Source of the DNA: an uncultured Gammaproteobacteria bacterium
GTDB lineage: Bacteria > Pseudomonadota > Gammaproteobacteria > GCA-002705445 > GCA-002716945
Reading direction: 5' to 3'
Assembly (NCBI GenBank): GCA_902559355.1
Contig: CACEHM010000003.1
Location: forward strand, 1 to 64,000
DNA length: 64,000 bases
The stretch's first letter is position 1, and each line of letters starts with the position of its first letter. The notes beneath the pieces were generated by a model. It saw nothing but the letters and a program-made list of their open reading frames with translations, was not told where the DNA came from and made no database searches. This document shows positions 35,360-44,239 of this stretch, one piece after another. A program made the position numbers and the translations under genes.

Positions 35360-36367
35360 TCATTTAAGTATGTATTCCAGAATTCTGTCTGGAGATAAAT
35401 CAATCATACACTTGTTTTCAGGACATGATGTGATTCTACTCGTATTGTAGCAAGGAGAACAATGCATCTTTAAATTGGCTTCTATAATTTCATTCATGGA
35501 ATTACCATAGGGCCCGGTTTCTTCAAAAGGAGTTGGACCGTGAAGTGCGATAACCCTCTTACAACTAACTCCTGCAACATGCACCGAGCCACTGTCATTA
35601 GCAATGACACACTCACTATTTTTCATAACTTCATAAAGATTTGGAAGACTAGTTACCCCACATAAGTTATGAACCCTATCATTTTGAATATTTAGCACAT
35701 CTATAAATTCTTTTTCATTTTTTCCACCTGTTATAACAATATCCAATGTTGTTTGACTTATAATCTTTTTAATTAGATCCTTCCAATTTTTCAACGGCCA
35801 AGCCCTATATCCTCTATGATTTTTTTTATTGTTCTTACTAGTTGCAGGACAAATGACAATATACTTGTTAATTATACCGTATTCATGAGCAACATCTATA
35901 TTTGAACCAACCAAGTATGGATAACATTCATCTGCATTTATGTTTTTGAAATATGATTGTAGTATTCTTAACTGATGTTTAACTCGGTGCTCATTTTTTC
36001 TATTTTCTGCGACATATTTATAAGGTTGACCTACTTTGATCTTGGATTTTATTAATCGTGCAAAATTTTTAAATTTTGAACCAACTTCTAAATTAATCAC
36101 AGCATCATATGGATTCATATAGGATTTGAGTATTATTTTTAATTTACCCATATTAATTAGAAGTGGCAGCTTAGTAAACTTTAATACTATAGGTGATATT
36201 CGTGAATCATATTTAAATAGATCAATTAAATTAGGTTTGGTAATCCAATCAATAGTTAATTCATCACCAAAATATTCTGTTAGTGGTTTTACAACTGCAG
36301 TTGAGTCAATAGTGTCTCCTAGTAACCCACATCTAATTATTAAAATTCTTGGCTTTTTTTTATTCAT
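35360..36367 (-). CDS. GT9-family glycosyltransferase (heptosyltransferase-like)
   Basis: The third GT9 enzyme in the window, 335 residues. N-terminal ILIIRCGLLGDTIDSTAVVKP, the sugar-nucleotide site CVIANDSGSVHVAGVSCKRVIALHG, and a terminal cysteine group like that of waaF (CSPCYN...CPENKCM). It stands away from the LPS cluster. The substrate is unknown, though a further heptose transfer on LPS is the natural guess. Confidence 0.83.
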   Translation of the reverse strand: MNKKKPRILIIRCGLLGDTIDSTAVVKPLTEYFGDELTIDWITKPNLIDLFKYDSRISPIVLKFTKLPLLINMGKLKIILKSYMNPYDAVINLEVGSKFKNFARLIKSKIKVGQPYKYVAENRKNEHRVKHQLRILQSYFKNINADECYPYLVGSNIDVAHEYGIINKYIVICPATSKNNKKNHRGYRAWPLKNWKDLIKKIISQTTLDIVITGGKNEKEFIDVLNIQNDRVHNLCGVTSLPNLYEVMKNSECVIANDSGSVHVAGVSCKRVIALHGPTPFEETGPYGNSMNEIIEANLKMHCSPCYNTSRITSCPENKCMIDLSPDRILEYILK

Positions 36368-36409
36368 TAATTCGTTTAGAATACACCCACTAATAAATTA
36401 TATACCAAA

Positions 36410-37177
36410 ATGTCACACTGGATAAGATTTACAGAAAACAATAAAGAATCATTTGGAACTCTGGACGGAAATGATATTACTGTCTATGAGGGTAGTTTAT
36501 TTAATGATCCTATTAAATCAAACCTTAAGCTTAAACTCGAAGATGTGACTATAAAAAATCCATGCAAACCTTCTAAGATGATAGCGCTTTGGAATAACTA
36601 TAAATCACTAGCAACAGAAAAGGGTTTGTCAAAACCAAATAATCCACTTTACCTAAATAAAGCAATCTCTTGTATTATTGATCAAGGCGAGAATATTATT
36701 CGCCCAAAAACCTATAATGAGAATATTTTTTTTGAAGGTGAACTTGGCATAGTCATAGGAAGAAGCTGTAAGGACATAGATATATCAGATGCTGAAAATT
36801 ATATTTTTGGTTATACCTGCATTAATGATGTCACTGCAATGGATCTTGTAAAAAAGGATCCAACATTTGATCAATGGACAAGATCCAAAAGCTACGACAC
36901 GTTTGGTATATTTGGACCTTGTATTACCGATGACATTGACCCAATGTCTCTTACGATCACAACCACTGTCGATGGAGATATAAAACAAGATTATAAAACA
37001 AGCGATATGTTTTTTAATGTTTATGAGATTGTAAGTTATCTCTCACATGATATGACTCTAAATCCAGGTGACATAATCGCATGTGGTACCAATTCAGGAT
37101 TAGGCCCAATGGTTTCAGGCGAGACTGTAACTGTTTCTGTAAGTTCAATTGGCAAAGTTGTTAACCAACTTATCTAA
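36410..37177 (+). CDS. Fumarylacetoacetate hydrolase-family protein
   Basis: A 255-residue protein with the FAH-fold metal-site segment NIFFEGELGIVIGRSC and the C-terminal IIACGTNSGLGPMVSGETV. Family members hydrolyse or decarboxylate oxo-acids and other C-C bonds. No clear pathway partner lies beside it; convergent fdhD ends 8 nt away. Reaction not identified. Confidence 0.82.
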   Translation: MSHWIRFTENNKESFGTLDGNDITVYEGSLFNDPIKSNLKLKLEDVTIKNPCKPSKMIALWNNYKSLATEKGLSKPNNPLYLNKAISCIIDQGENIIRPKTYNENIFFEGELGIVIGRSCKDIDISDAENYIFGYTCINDVTAMDLVKKDPTFDQWTRSKSYDTFGIFGPCITDDIDPMSLTITTTVDGDIKQDYKTSDMFFNVYEIVSYLSHDMTLNPGDIIACGTNSGLGPMVSGETVTVSVSSIGKVVNQLI

Positions 37178-37184
37178 AAAGATA

Positions 37185-38051
37185 TCATCTTCTTTTCCAC
37201 ACATCAGTTGCTCCCTCAGGTCTAGGTTCTGGTATTGAATCAAATTTTATATTTTCTTTACCATTATAAATCAAGAAATGTTTGCCCTTTGCTCTGCCGA
37301 GTAAGATTACATTTGTCTCTTTAGCAACATTTAAACCCATCTCTGTGATACCTGATCGTGATAATAGAACACCGATATTCATTTGAGCAACTTTAATTAC
37401 CATCTCTGATGTTAATCTACCTGTAGTATAAAATATTTTCCCTTCACCTTGTATATCATTCAGCCACATATTGCCCGCAATTGCATCTACAGCATTATGT
37501 CTTCCAACGTCTTCTACAAAATCTAATATTTTATCTTGACTACACAGAGCACACCCATGAACTGCGCCAGATTTTCTGTAAATTTCATTTTTATCATGAA
37601 GAAGTTTTAAGAGTTTATATATTGTTGATTGTTTGATGTTAAATGAGCTTACTTTTTTTTCTTTGAGCTCATCCATTATTCCTCCAAATGTTGTTCCTTG
37701 CCCACAACCGGAGGTGACAACTTTATGTTTAAGTTTATTCTTAACCTTCGCAAGATCTAAACCTTTAGTCGTAACAGCTGCAGAGTTAACAGACCAATCT
37801 ACATGAACAGACTCTAATTGAGTAATATCATGTATAATACCTTGATTTCTAAGATAACCAATCACTAGTGCTTCAGGATAATGCCCTAGAGTCATCAATG
37901 TAACTATCTCTTTTTTATCTAAGTAGATTGTAAGAGGTAATTCACCCGTAATTGGAAAAAATCTGTCAGAGTTATACTCATCTGTAACTTTAATCTCAGA
38001 AGTATCTGGCCTTTTTGATTCTGTAAGGTCAATTTTGTTTTTATTATCCAT
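37185..38051 (-). CDS. fdhD: Formate dehydrogenase accessory sulfurtransferase FdhD
   Basis: FdhD moves sulfur to the molybdenum cofactor before it enters formate dehydrogenase. Here the family segment reads VVTSGCGQGTTFGG, with one visible catalytic Cys, and the later VHGCALCSQDKILDFVEDVGRHNAVD with TTGRLTSEMV is typical. 288 residues is normal. It lies about 3.4 kb from the fdsA gene it serves; the two are on the same strand. Confidence 0.93.
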   Translation of the reverse strand: MDNKNKIDLTESKRPDTSEIKVTDEYNSDRFFPITGELPLTIYLDKKEIVTLMTLGHYPEALVIGYLRNQGIIHDITQLESVHVDWSVNSAAVTTKGLDLAKVKNKLKHKVVTSGCGQGTTFGGIMDELKEKKVSSFNIKQSTIYKLLKLLHDKNEIYRKSGAVHGCALCSQDKILDFVEDVGRHNAVDAIAGNMWLNDIQGEGKIFYTTGRLTSEMVIKVAQMNIGVLLSRSGITEMGLNVAKETNVILLGRAKGKHFLIYNGKENIKFDSIPEPRPEGATDVWKRR

Positions 38052-38076
38052 ACGTGATTAATTATATTACAATACT

Positions 38077-38994
38077 ATGATGAGAATATTTCTTTTTTTA
38101 TCCCTAATTATGTTATCAAGTAATATCTATGCAGATATAATAAAGGTAACCATCTTGGGAAGCGGAACACCAAGAGTCAATATTGATAGATTTTCACAAT
38201 CAATTCTTATAGAACATAAAAATGATAAATTCCTTTTTGATGCGGGTAGAGGAGCGCTTCTTAGGCTAAATCAATCGCGCATATTACCAAATGAAATCGA
38301 AAATATCTTTTTTACTCACCTGCATTCAGATCATATACTTGGGTTTTCCGATATTCTAATGACTGGCTGGGTCTATCACAGGCAAAAACCACTCAATATT
38401 TTTGGACCTCCAGGTACAATTAATTTTGTAGATAGTACAATCAAATCATTTGAAGAAGACATCAAAGTAAGAAGCCTTCCTCCAGAAAGTTTGAATGTAG
38501 AAAATCTTAAATCAAATATAGAAATTATCTATGATGATTTTACTTATAATAAAAATGGATTAACAATTGAAACATTTGCAGTTAAACATGAACCATTTAC
38601 ATACGCCTTTGGATTCAAAATTTTTAATAGTAAATATTGTATGGTGATATCTGGTGATACGACATATTCTGAGCAAGTAATAGAAAAAACAAAAAATTGT
38701 GATTTATTAATTCATGAAATAGCTCATGCATCAGAGCACACATTAGAGAAATATCCTAAAGCAAAAGGAGTTATTTCTTATCATACCAATGCATCTCAAG
38801 TTTCTAAGATTATAAATACTGTAAAGCCCAGACTTACAATCCTGAATCATGTATTATCCTTAGATGGCTCATCAGATGAACAAATATTAAATGAGATTAA
38901 AAAAAATACTAAACATAAGGTACTAATTGCTAAAGACTTAATGACAATTGATTTAAAAGATGAAATTTATATTTATAAACAAAAAAACTTATGA
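38077..38994 (+). CDS. Exported MBL-fold hydrolase
   Basis: A signal peptide (FLFLSLIMLSSNIYADII) precedes a metallo-beta-lactamase fold with THLHSDHILGF (the HxHxDH metal site), a later SGDTTYSE, and HVLSLDGSS. The core resembles ribonuclease Z, but a signal peptide makes an RNA role unlikely, so a periplasmic ester- or phosphodiester-hydrolase is more probable. 305 residues. It overlaps folP by 4 nt. Confidence 0.75.
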   Translation: MMRIFLFLSLIMLSSNIYADIIKVTILGSGTPRVNIDRFSQSILIEHKNDKFLFDAGRGALLRLNQSRILPNEIENIFFTHLHSDHILGFSDILMTGWVYHRQKPLNIFGPPGTINFVDSTIKSFEEDIKVRSLPPESLNVENLKSNIEIIYDDFTYNKNGLTIETFAVKHEPFTYAFGFKIFNSKYCMVISGDTTYSEQVIEKTKNCDLLIHEIAHASEHTLEKYPKAKGVISYHTNASQVSKIINTVKPRLTILNHVLSLDGSSDEQILNEIKKNTKHKVLIAKDLMTIDLKDEIYIYKQKNL

Positions 38995-39788
38995 CAAAAA
39001 TAATTGGAATTCTTAATCTTACTCTTGATAGCTTTTCTGATGGGGGAATGTACTATGATCTTGAATCTGCTAAAAAACATATTTCAGAAATGATTACACA
39101 AGGTGCTGATATAATTGACATCGGGGCAGAGTCCACAAGATCAGGCTTCTCGGATGTAAGTGCAGATACTCAGATTAATACACTTGCACCTATTATTGAA
39201 TTTATTAATAAAAATCATGATATTAAAATAAGTATTGATACTAGATCTAGTGAAGTTATTAATGCTTTCTCTAGTCAGAATATTTTATTTGTAAACGATG
39301 TATCATCAGGGTTTCATGACATGAATATGCTCAAAACTGTATCGCATCTAAAATGTAATTATATTATGACTCACATGCCTGCCGAGCATCAAAAAGGTTT
39401 GAATAAAAAATATAATAATGTGCTTGATGAATTAAATATTTTTTTTAATGAACGAATTAAATCATGTATTGATCAGGGTATAGACAAAGAAAAGATAATT
39501 ATTGATCCTGGTATAGGTTTTGGAAAATCAGGTGATGATAATATTAAAATTCTAGAAAATATAAATGTACTAAAATCTATCCATACCAATATTTGTATAG
39601 GAAGTAGCAATAAGAGATTTTCAAGCAAATTATTTGATGGCATTGAAACTAAAGACGATTTAAAGGTAGCTAATCTTGCAACATTTGCAGTAAGTTCACT
39701 ACGAGGAGTTACATATCTTAGAGTCCATGATGTCGATATCACTAAAGATACGATCATGATAATTGATAAAGTAAAAAATGTTAGCTAA
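38991..39788 (+). CDS. folP: Dihydropteroate synthase
   Basis: Joins pterin pyrophosphate to p-aminobenzoate. The family layout is complete: GILNLTLDSFSDGG, IIDIGAESTRSG, IDTRSSEV, IIDPGIGFGKSGDDN and CIGSSNKRF. Two prolines that are usual in the first two motifs (TPDSF and STRPG) are Leu and Ser. 265 residues. HPPK (folK) for the previous step lies at 1589. Confidence 0.85.
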   Translation: MTKIIGILNLTLDSFSDGGMYYDLESAKKHISEMITQGADIIDIGAESTRSGFSDVSADTQINTLAPIIEFINKNHDIKISIDTRSSEVINAFSSQNILFVNDVSSGFHDMNMLKTVSHLKCNYIMTHMPAEHQKGLNKKYNNVLDELNIFFNERIKSCIDQGIDKEKIIIDPGIGFGKSGDDNIKILENINVLKSIHTNICIGSSNKRFSSKLFDGIETKDDLKVANLATFAVSSLRGVTYLRVHDVDITKDTIMIIDKVKNVS

Positions 39789-41481
39789 AGCATTTTAAAA
39801 GCGTCTGCTCAAAATCTCTTGTAAAACTTCTAACACTAAATATGTCGGGATTATTGATTTTTTGTTTAATTAATTCTTTTGCAGAGGCACACTCATCTTG
39901 ATTGATCAATGATACTATCTTACTTTCATACTCCTCATAACTTTCTGTAATAAAATCATTTAATTCAAGACTTTTTAAGATACTAGAACTTACTCTCGAA
40001 GCAAAGTGGGATCCTTTAAGCGTAACTAAAGGAACGCCAGCTTGGATCATATCTATAGTTGTTGTATGTCCATTATAAATCCTTGTATCAAGAGCAATAT
40101 CAATATGTTGAATCCTTTTGAGATGTCTTTCGTAGCTTATCCTATCGGCATATATTATTCTTTTTGAATCAATTCTTTTGTCTATGAACTTTTTAATATT
40201 TTCTCTCATCTCATAACCACAATCTAATAGCCAAAGATATGTACTTTCATGATTTTTCATTATAGTAAGCCATATATCAAAAAATATAGGATCAAGTTTA
40301 AAAGATTGATTCAAGCATCCCAAAATAATCCCTTCTTTGGGTAAACTAAAATCTGATCGTTCGCTTTTAATATCTGTATTTATATCACCATTATTTATTT
40401 GGTAGCTTTTAGGAAGATACAGAAATTGTTCAGTAAAATATTTCTGATTATCTAAAGGTGTAACAACATTGTCTGTAAGAATATAATCATAAATTTGGCT
40501 ACCCGTAGTTCCTGGAAAAGCAAGATAAGCAATAGTAATTTTTGCAATATCTTGATGAATTATATTGGAACGGTTGTGCGAAATGATTGTTGTGAGATCT
40601 ATTAATATATCTAAGTCATAACTTTGAATTTTATTAGTTGATTCAGTAGTGCTAAGTGCAGTGATATCTACAAATTCATTAAAATCTTGTTCTATATGTA
40701 GCTTTTTATCTGTTTCATGATTGTATGAAAACATATAGATAGAAAAACTATCTTTGTCGAGATTTTTGAAAAAATTTTTCATTAAATAGAATGTTGGATG
40801 GTTTCTTATTTCTCCACACAAGAAACCTAATCTAATTTTATCATCGGTCTTTGTAATTTCTTTTTTTATAAGAGAGCTCATATTATTTTCCCCCCATTTA
40901 CAGGCATTTTCATAATTACTAATTTCATTTGAAACACTGGAGACATGAAGGAATGGATGAACAGTAACCTGATTAGATTTGAGTAGCTGTTGTGTTTGAA
41001 CATAATTATCCCAATTACAAGTAATTTGTTCAATTCTAACTTTTAATTCAAAGGCTCTATTTTTATAATCGCTGGCGCTAGCAAGTTCTAAACAAATATC
41101 TAATGATTTTAAATATTCATTATTCTCAAATAAACCAACTGCTAAATTGTATTTAGCATCATTATATTCTTTGTTTCTTTTTAATGCTTCATGAGCGTAC
41201 TCAATACATTTTTGATTGTTACCTAATTCCAGCATTATAAGAGACAAATTATTATATGCTATTGATGAGAGAGGTGACTCTAAGAGGGAAGTATAAACAT
41301 CTATAGCTTCCTCATTACGCTCAAGCATCTTATAAATATTACCTAGATTTAGTTTTAATTTTTCCTCATGAGGAAAATGTTTTATTGCTTGCAATAATAA
41401 ATCAATGCAGGAGAGATAATCATTGGAATTAATAAAACTTTTGAATTCAGATATATATTCATTTAGAGTTTTATTTTGCAA
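39781..41481 (-). CDS. TPR protein with OGT-like (GT41) domain
   Basis: A 566-residue protein. The first 190 residues are TPR units (for example LNLGNIYKMLERNEEAIDVY), followed by a GT41/SPINDLY-type region: IRLGFLCGEIRNHPTFYLM, LDILIDLTTIISHNRSN, IAYLAFPGTTGSQIYDYIL and YNGHTTTIDMIQAGVPLVTLKG. This is a bacterial O-glycosyltransferase-like protein; targets unknown. It overlaps folP by 8 nt tail to tail. Confidence 0.8.
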   Translation of the reverse strand: MQNKTLNEYISEFKSFINSNDYLSCIDLLLQAIKHFPHEEKLKLNLGNIYKMLERNEEAIDVYTSLLESPLSSIAYNNLSLIMLELGNNQKCIEYAHEALKRNKEYNDAKYNLAVGLFENNEYLKSLDICLELASASDYKNRAFELKVRIEQITCNWDNYVQTQQLLKSNQVTVHPFLHVSSVSNEISNYENACKWGENNMSSLIKKEITKTDDKIRLGFLCGEIRNHPTFYLMKNFFKNLDKDSFSIYMFSYNHETDKKLHIEQDFNEFVDITALSTTESTNKIQSYDLDILIDLTTIISHNRSNIIHQDIAKITIAYLAFPGTTGSQIYDYILTDNVVTPLDNQKYFTEQFLYLPKSYQINNGDINTDIKSERSDFSLPKEGIILGCLNQSFKLDPIFFDIWLTIMKNHESTYLWLLDCGYEMRENIKKFIDKRIDSKRIIYADRISYERHLKRIQHIDIALDTRIYNGHTTTIDMIQAGVPLVTLKGSHFASRVSSSILKSLELNDFITESYEEYESKIVSLINQDECASAKELIKQKINNPDIFSVRSFTRDFEQTLLKCFS

Positions 41482-41482
41482 A

Positions 41483-44239
41483 CTAATGTTTAGTATTACT
41501 CATTATGTTTACAGCACAAAATTTGAACTCTGGTATTTTAGCAAAAGGATCTAATGCTGCATTTGTGAGTAAGTTAGCTGCGGATTCAACATAACAAAAT
41601 GGTATAAATATTTGTCCAGGTTGCAGCATATCATCTCTTCTTGCATAGACATCAATTTTACCTCGTCTAGACTCGACTGTTATGAGATCACCATCAACAA
41701 TGCCGAATTTTTCCATATCCTCGTGACACAAATTTGCATTTGGGTCAGGTTCTATTTCATGCAACATAGATGCTCTTCGAGTCATTGATCCCGTATGCCA
41801 ATGTTCTAATTGTCTTCCCGTAATTAAAACAAACGGATATGACTCATCGGGGAGTTCTGCTGCATTAATAAGAGGTGATTTTACAAATTTAGCTTTGCCT
41901 GTTTCCGTAGGAAAATCATCAATAAATATTACAGGTTGTCCAGGATCTTTTGAATCATCACAAGGGTAAGTAATGGAGTGATTCTTCTCAAGTCTCTCCC
42001 ATGTAATCCCTTGAATACTTGGCATACACTCAGTCATCTCCTTAAAAATTTCTTTAGGATGTTTATAGTTCCATGTCAGACCCATACCTCTCGCAATTTG
42101 TTGGATAATCCATAAGTCTTGTTTTGCTTGACCTGGTGGATTAACTGCTTGGTTGCCTAGCTGAACTCTTCGATCAGTATTTGTGAAAGTCCCTGTTTTT
42201 TCTGGAAAAGCAGATGCTGGAAGAATAATATCAGCATACATTGCAGTTTCTGTTAAGAAAATATCCTGTACTACAAGATGCTCTAGCTTTGAAAGTGCAT
42301 TCCTCGCATGATTTAAATCAGGATCAGACATTGCAGGATTTTCTCCCATAACATATAGTCCTTTAATTCTTCCTTTGGTGATTTCATACATGATTTCAAC
42401 AACTGTTAGTCCAGGATTTGGATCAAGTTCAGCATCCCAAAATTTTTCAAAAAAATTATTTACTTCAGGATTATCTACTCTTTGATAGTCAGGGTAGACC
42501 ATAGGTATTAATCCTGAGTCTGACGCCCCTTGAACATTGTTTTGTCCTCTTAGAGGATGTAATCCTGTTCCTGGTCTTCCAACTTGTCCTGTCATAAGAG
42601 CAAGTGAAATTAATGCTCTTGCATTATCTGTACCATGAATATGTTGAGATACACCCATCCCCCAAAAGATGATAGATGCTGGCGATGATGCATAAATTCT
42701 TGCTACTTCATGAATTGTTTGAGCATCAATACCACAAATTGACGTCATCTTTTCAGGAGTGAAATCAATTAAATGTTTTTTTAGATCTTCAAAATCTGTT
42801 GTTCTTTCATTAATGAATTTCTTATCAATTAAATTTTGATCTATTATTGATTTCATTATGGCATTTAGAAGCGCTACGTCTGTATCAGGTTTAAATTGTA
42901 AATAATGAGTTGCGTGTCTAGCAAGATCATTTTTTCTAGGATCTAAAACTATTAAATTTTTTCCTGCTTTAGCTGCGTTTTTAATGAACGTTGCTGCAAC
43001 AGGATGGTTTACTGTAGGATTTGCTCCGATAACGATGATTGTATCCGCTTCCGCAACATCTGCAACTTGGTTTGAAACGGCACCTGAACCAATCATTTCT
43101 AAAAGAGCAACAACAGAAGATGCATGGCATAGTCTTGTGCAATGGTCTACATTATTATTTTTAAAACCTGTCCTTATCAGTTTCTGAAACAAATAGGCCT
43201 CTTCATTTGAACCTTTTGCACAACCAAAACCTGCAGTTGATTTTACATCTTGATCAGTCAGTGATTTGAATTTTTCAGCAGTTCTTTCTATAGCATCTTC
43301 CCAAGAGATTGGTTCAAAATAATCCTCTATTCTGTCTAAATTAAAATCCTCAGGTTGAATATTTTTAGTAACACCTTCTTTTCTTGCAAGAGGCACGGTT
43401 AATCTTTGCTCACTATTTACATAGTTAAAACCATATCTGCCTTTTACGCATAGTCTGCTCATATTAGCAGGTCCATCTCTTCCTTCTGCGAAAAGTATTT
43501 TGTCATCTTTTATATTATAAGTAAGCAAACAGCCTACGCCGCAATATGGACATACACTATCTACTTTTTTATCAGGTATAACTTTACCGATTTCTTTTGA
43601 TGGCATCAACGCGCCAGTTGGGCAAGCTTGAACACACTCTCCGCAACCAACGCATGTACTTGTTCCCATAGGATCATCCAAATCAAATATAATTTCTGAT
43701 GCAAGTCCTCTTTGAGCGTATCCAATGACATCATTCACCTGTTCTTCTCTACAGGCCCTTACGCATCTTGTGCATTGTATGCATGCATCTAAATTTACAG
43801 CAATTGCAGGATGAGATAAGTCATGTTTATTTTGTACTTTAGAGGGAAATCGCGTTTCTTGGACTTGAAGTTTATCTGACCAATGCTTAAGTTCAGAGTT
43901 TGGATCATACAGTTCTTTTGATACATCTGATTGAAGTAATTCTATTACAACTTTTTGTGAGTGAATAACTCTGTCGTTATGTGTGTTAATAACCATGCCA
44001 TCATGTACTTTTCTAACACATGAAGGTTGAAGAGCTCTCTCCCCCTCTATCTCAACCACACATACTCTACAGTTCCCATCGGGCCTCATGCCTTCTTTAT
44101 AACAAAGGTGCGGAATTTCAACACCAATTCTTTTTGACACTTCAAGAATTGTCTCATCTGTATTTGCAGAGTATTCCTCTCCATTCAATGTGATGGAACA
44201 ATTGATATCAAGATTAATATCTTCAGGTTTTGCCGACAT
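41483..44239 (-). CDS. fdsA: Formate dehydrogenase, catalytic alpha subunit
   Basis: The 918-residue catalytic subunit of a soluble NAD-dependent molybdenum formate dehydrogenase. The N-terminal 2Fe-2S part (CRVCVVEIEGERALQPSC) is followed by 4Fe-4S clusters (CIQCTRCVRAC, CVGCGECVQACP), the CPYCGVGCLL cluster and the Mo-binding core. The Mo ligand is a Cys (about residue 371 in HCTRLCHASS), so it is not a selenoprotein. It ends the C1 route: formate to CO2 with NADH. It overlaps the beta/gamma gene by 17 nt. Confidence 0.96.
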   Translation of the reverse strand: MSAKPEDINLDINCSITLNGEEYSANTDETILEVSKRIGVEIPHLCYKEGMRPDGNCRVCVVEIEGERALQPSCVRKVHDGMVINTHNDRVIHSQKVVIELLQSDVSKELYDPNSELKHWSDKLQVQETRFPSKVQNKHDLSHPAIAVNLDACIQCTRCVRACREEQVNDVIGYAQRGLASEIIFDLDDPMGTSTCVGCGECVQACPTGALMPSKEIGKVIPDKKVDSVCPYCGVGCLLTYNIKDDKILFAEGRDGPANMSRLCVKGRYGFNYVNSEQRLTVPLARKEGVTKNIQPEDFNLDRIEDYFEPISWEDAIERTAEKFKSLTDQDVKSTAGFGCAKGSNEEAYLFQKLIRTGFKNNNVDHCTRLCHASSVVALLEMIGSGAVSNQVADVAEADTIIVIGANPTVNHPVAATFIKNAAKAGKNLIVLDPRKNDLARHATHYLQFKPDTDVALLNAIMKSIIDQNLIDKKFINERTTDFEDLKKHLIDFTPEKMTSICGIDAQTIHEVARIYASSPASIIFWGMGVSQHIHGTDNARALISLALMTGQVGRPGTGLHPLRGQNNVQGASDSGLIPMVYPDYQRVDNPEVNNFFEKFWDAELDPNPGLTVVEIMYEITKGRIKGLYVMGENPAMSDPDLNHARNALSKLEHLVVQDIFLTETAMYADIILPASAFPEKTGTFTNTDRRVQLGNQAVNPPGQAKQDLWIIQQIARGMGLTWNYKHPKEIFKEMTECMPSIQGITWERLEKNHSITYPCDDSKDPGQPVIFIDDFPTETGKAKFVKSPLINAAELPDESYPFVLITGRQLEHWHTGSMTRRASMLHEIEPDPNANLCHEDMEKFGIVDGDLITVESRRGKIDVYARRDDMLQPGQIFIPFCYVESAANLLTNAALDPFAKIPEFKFCAVNIMSNTKH

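Noticed and set aside
38077-38994. Ribonuclease Z
   Set aside because: The metal motifs fit, but a clear signal peptide points to the periplasm, where tRNA processing cannot occur.
43096-43135. Possible selenocysteine in formate dehydrogenase
   Set aside because: The Mo-ligand position reads Cys (RLCHASS) with no in-frame TGA, so it is an ordinary Cys enzyme.
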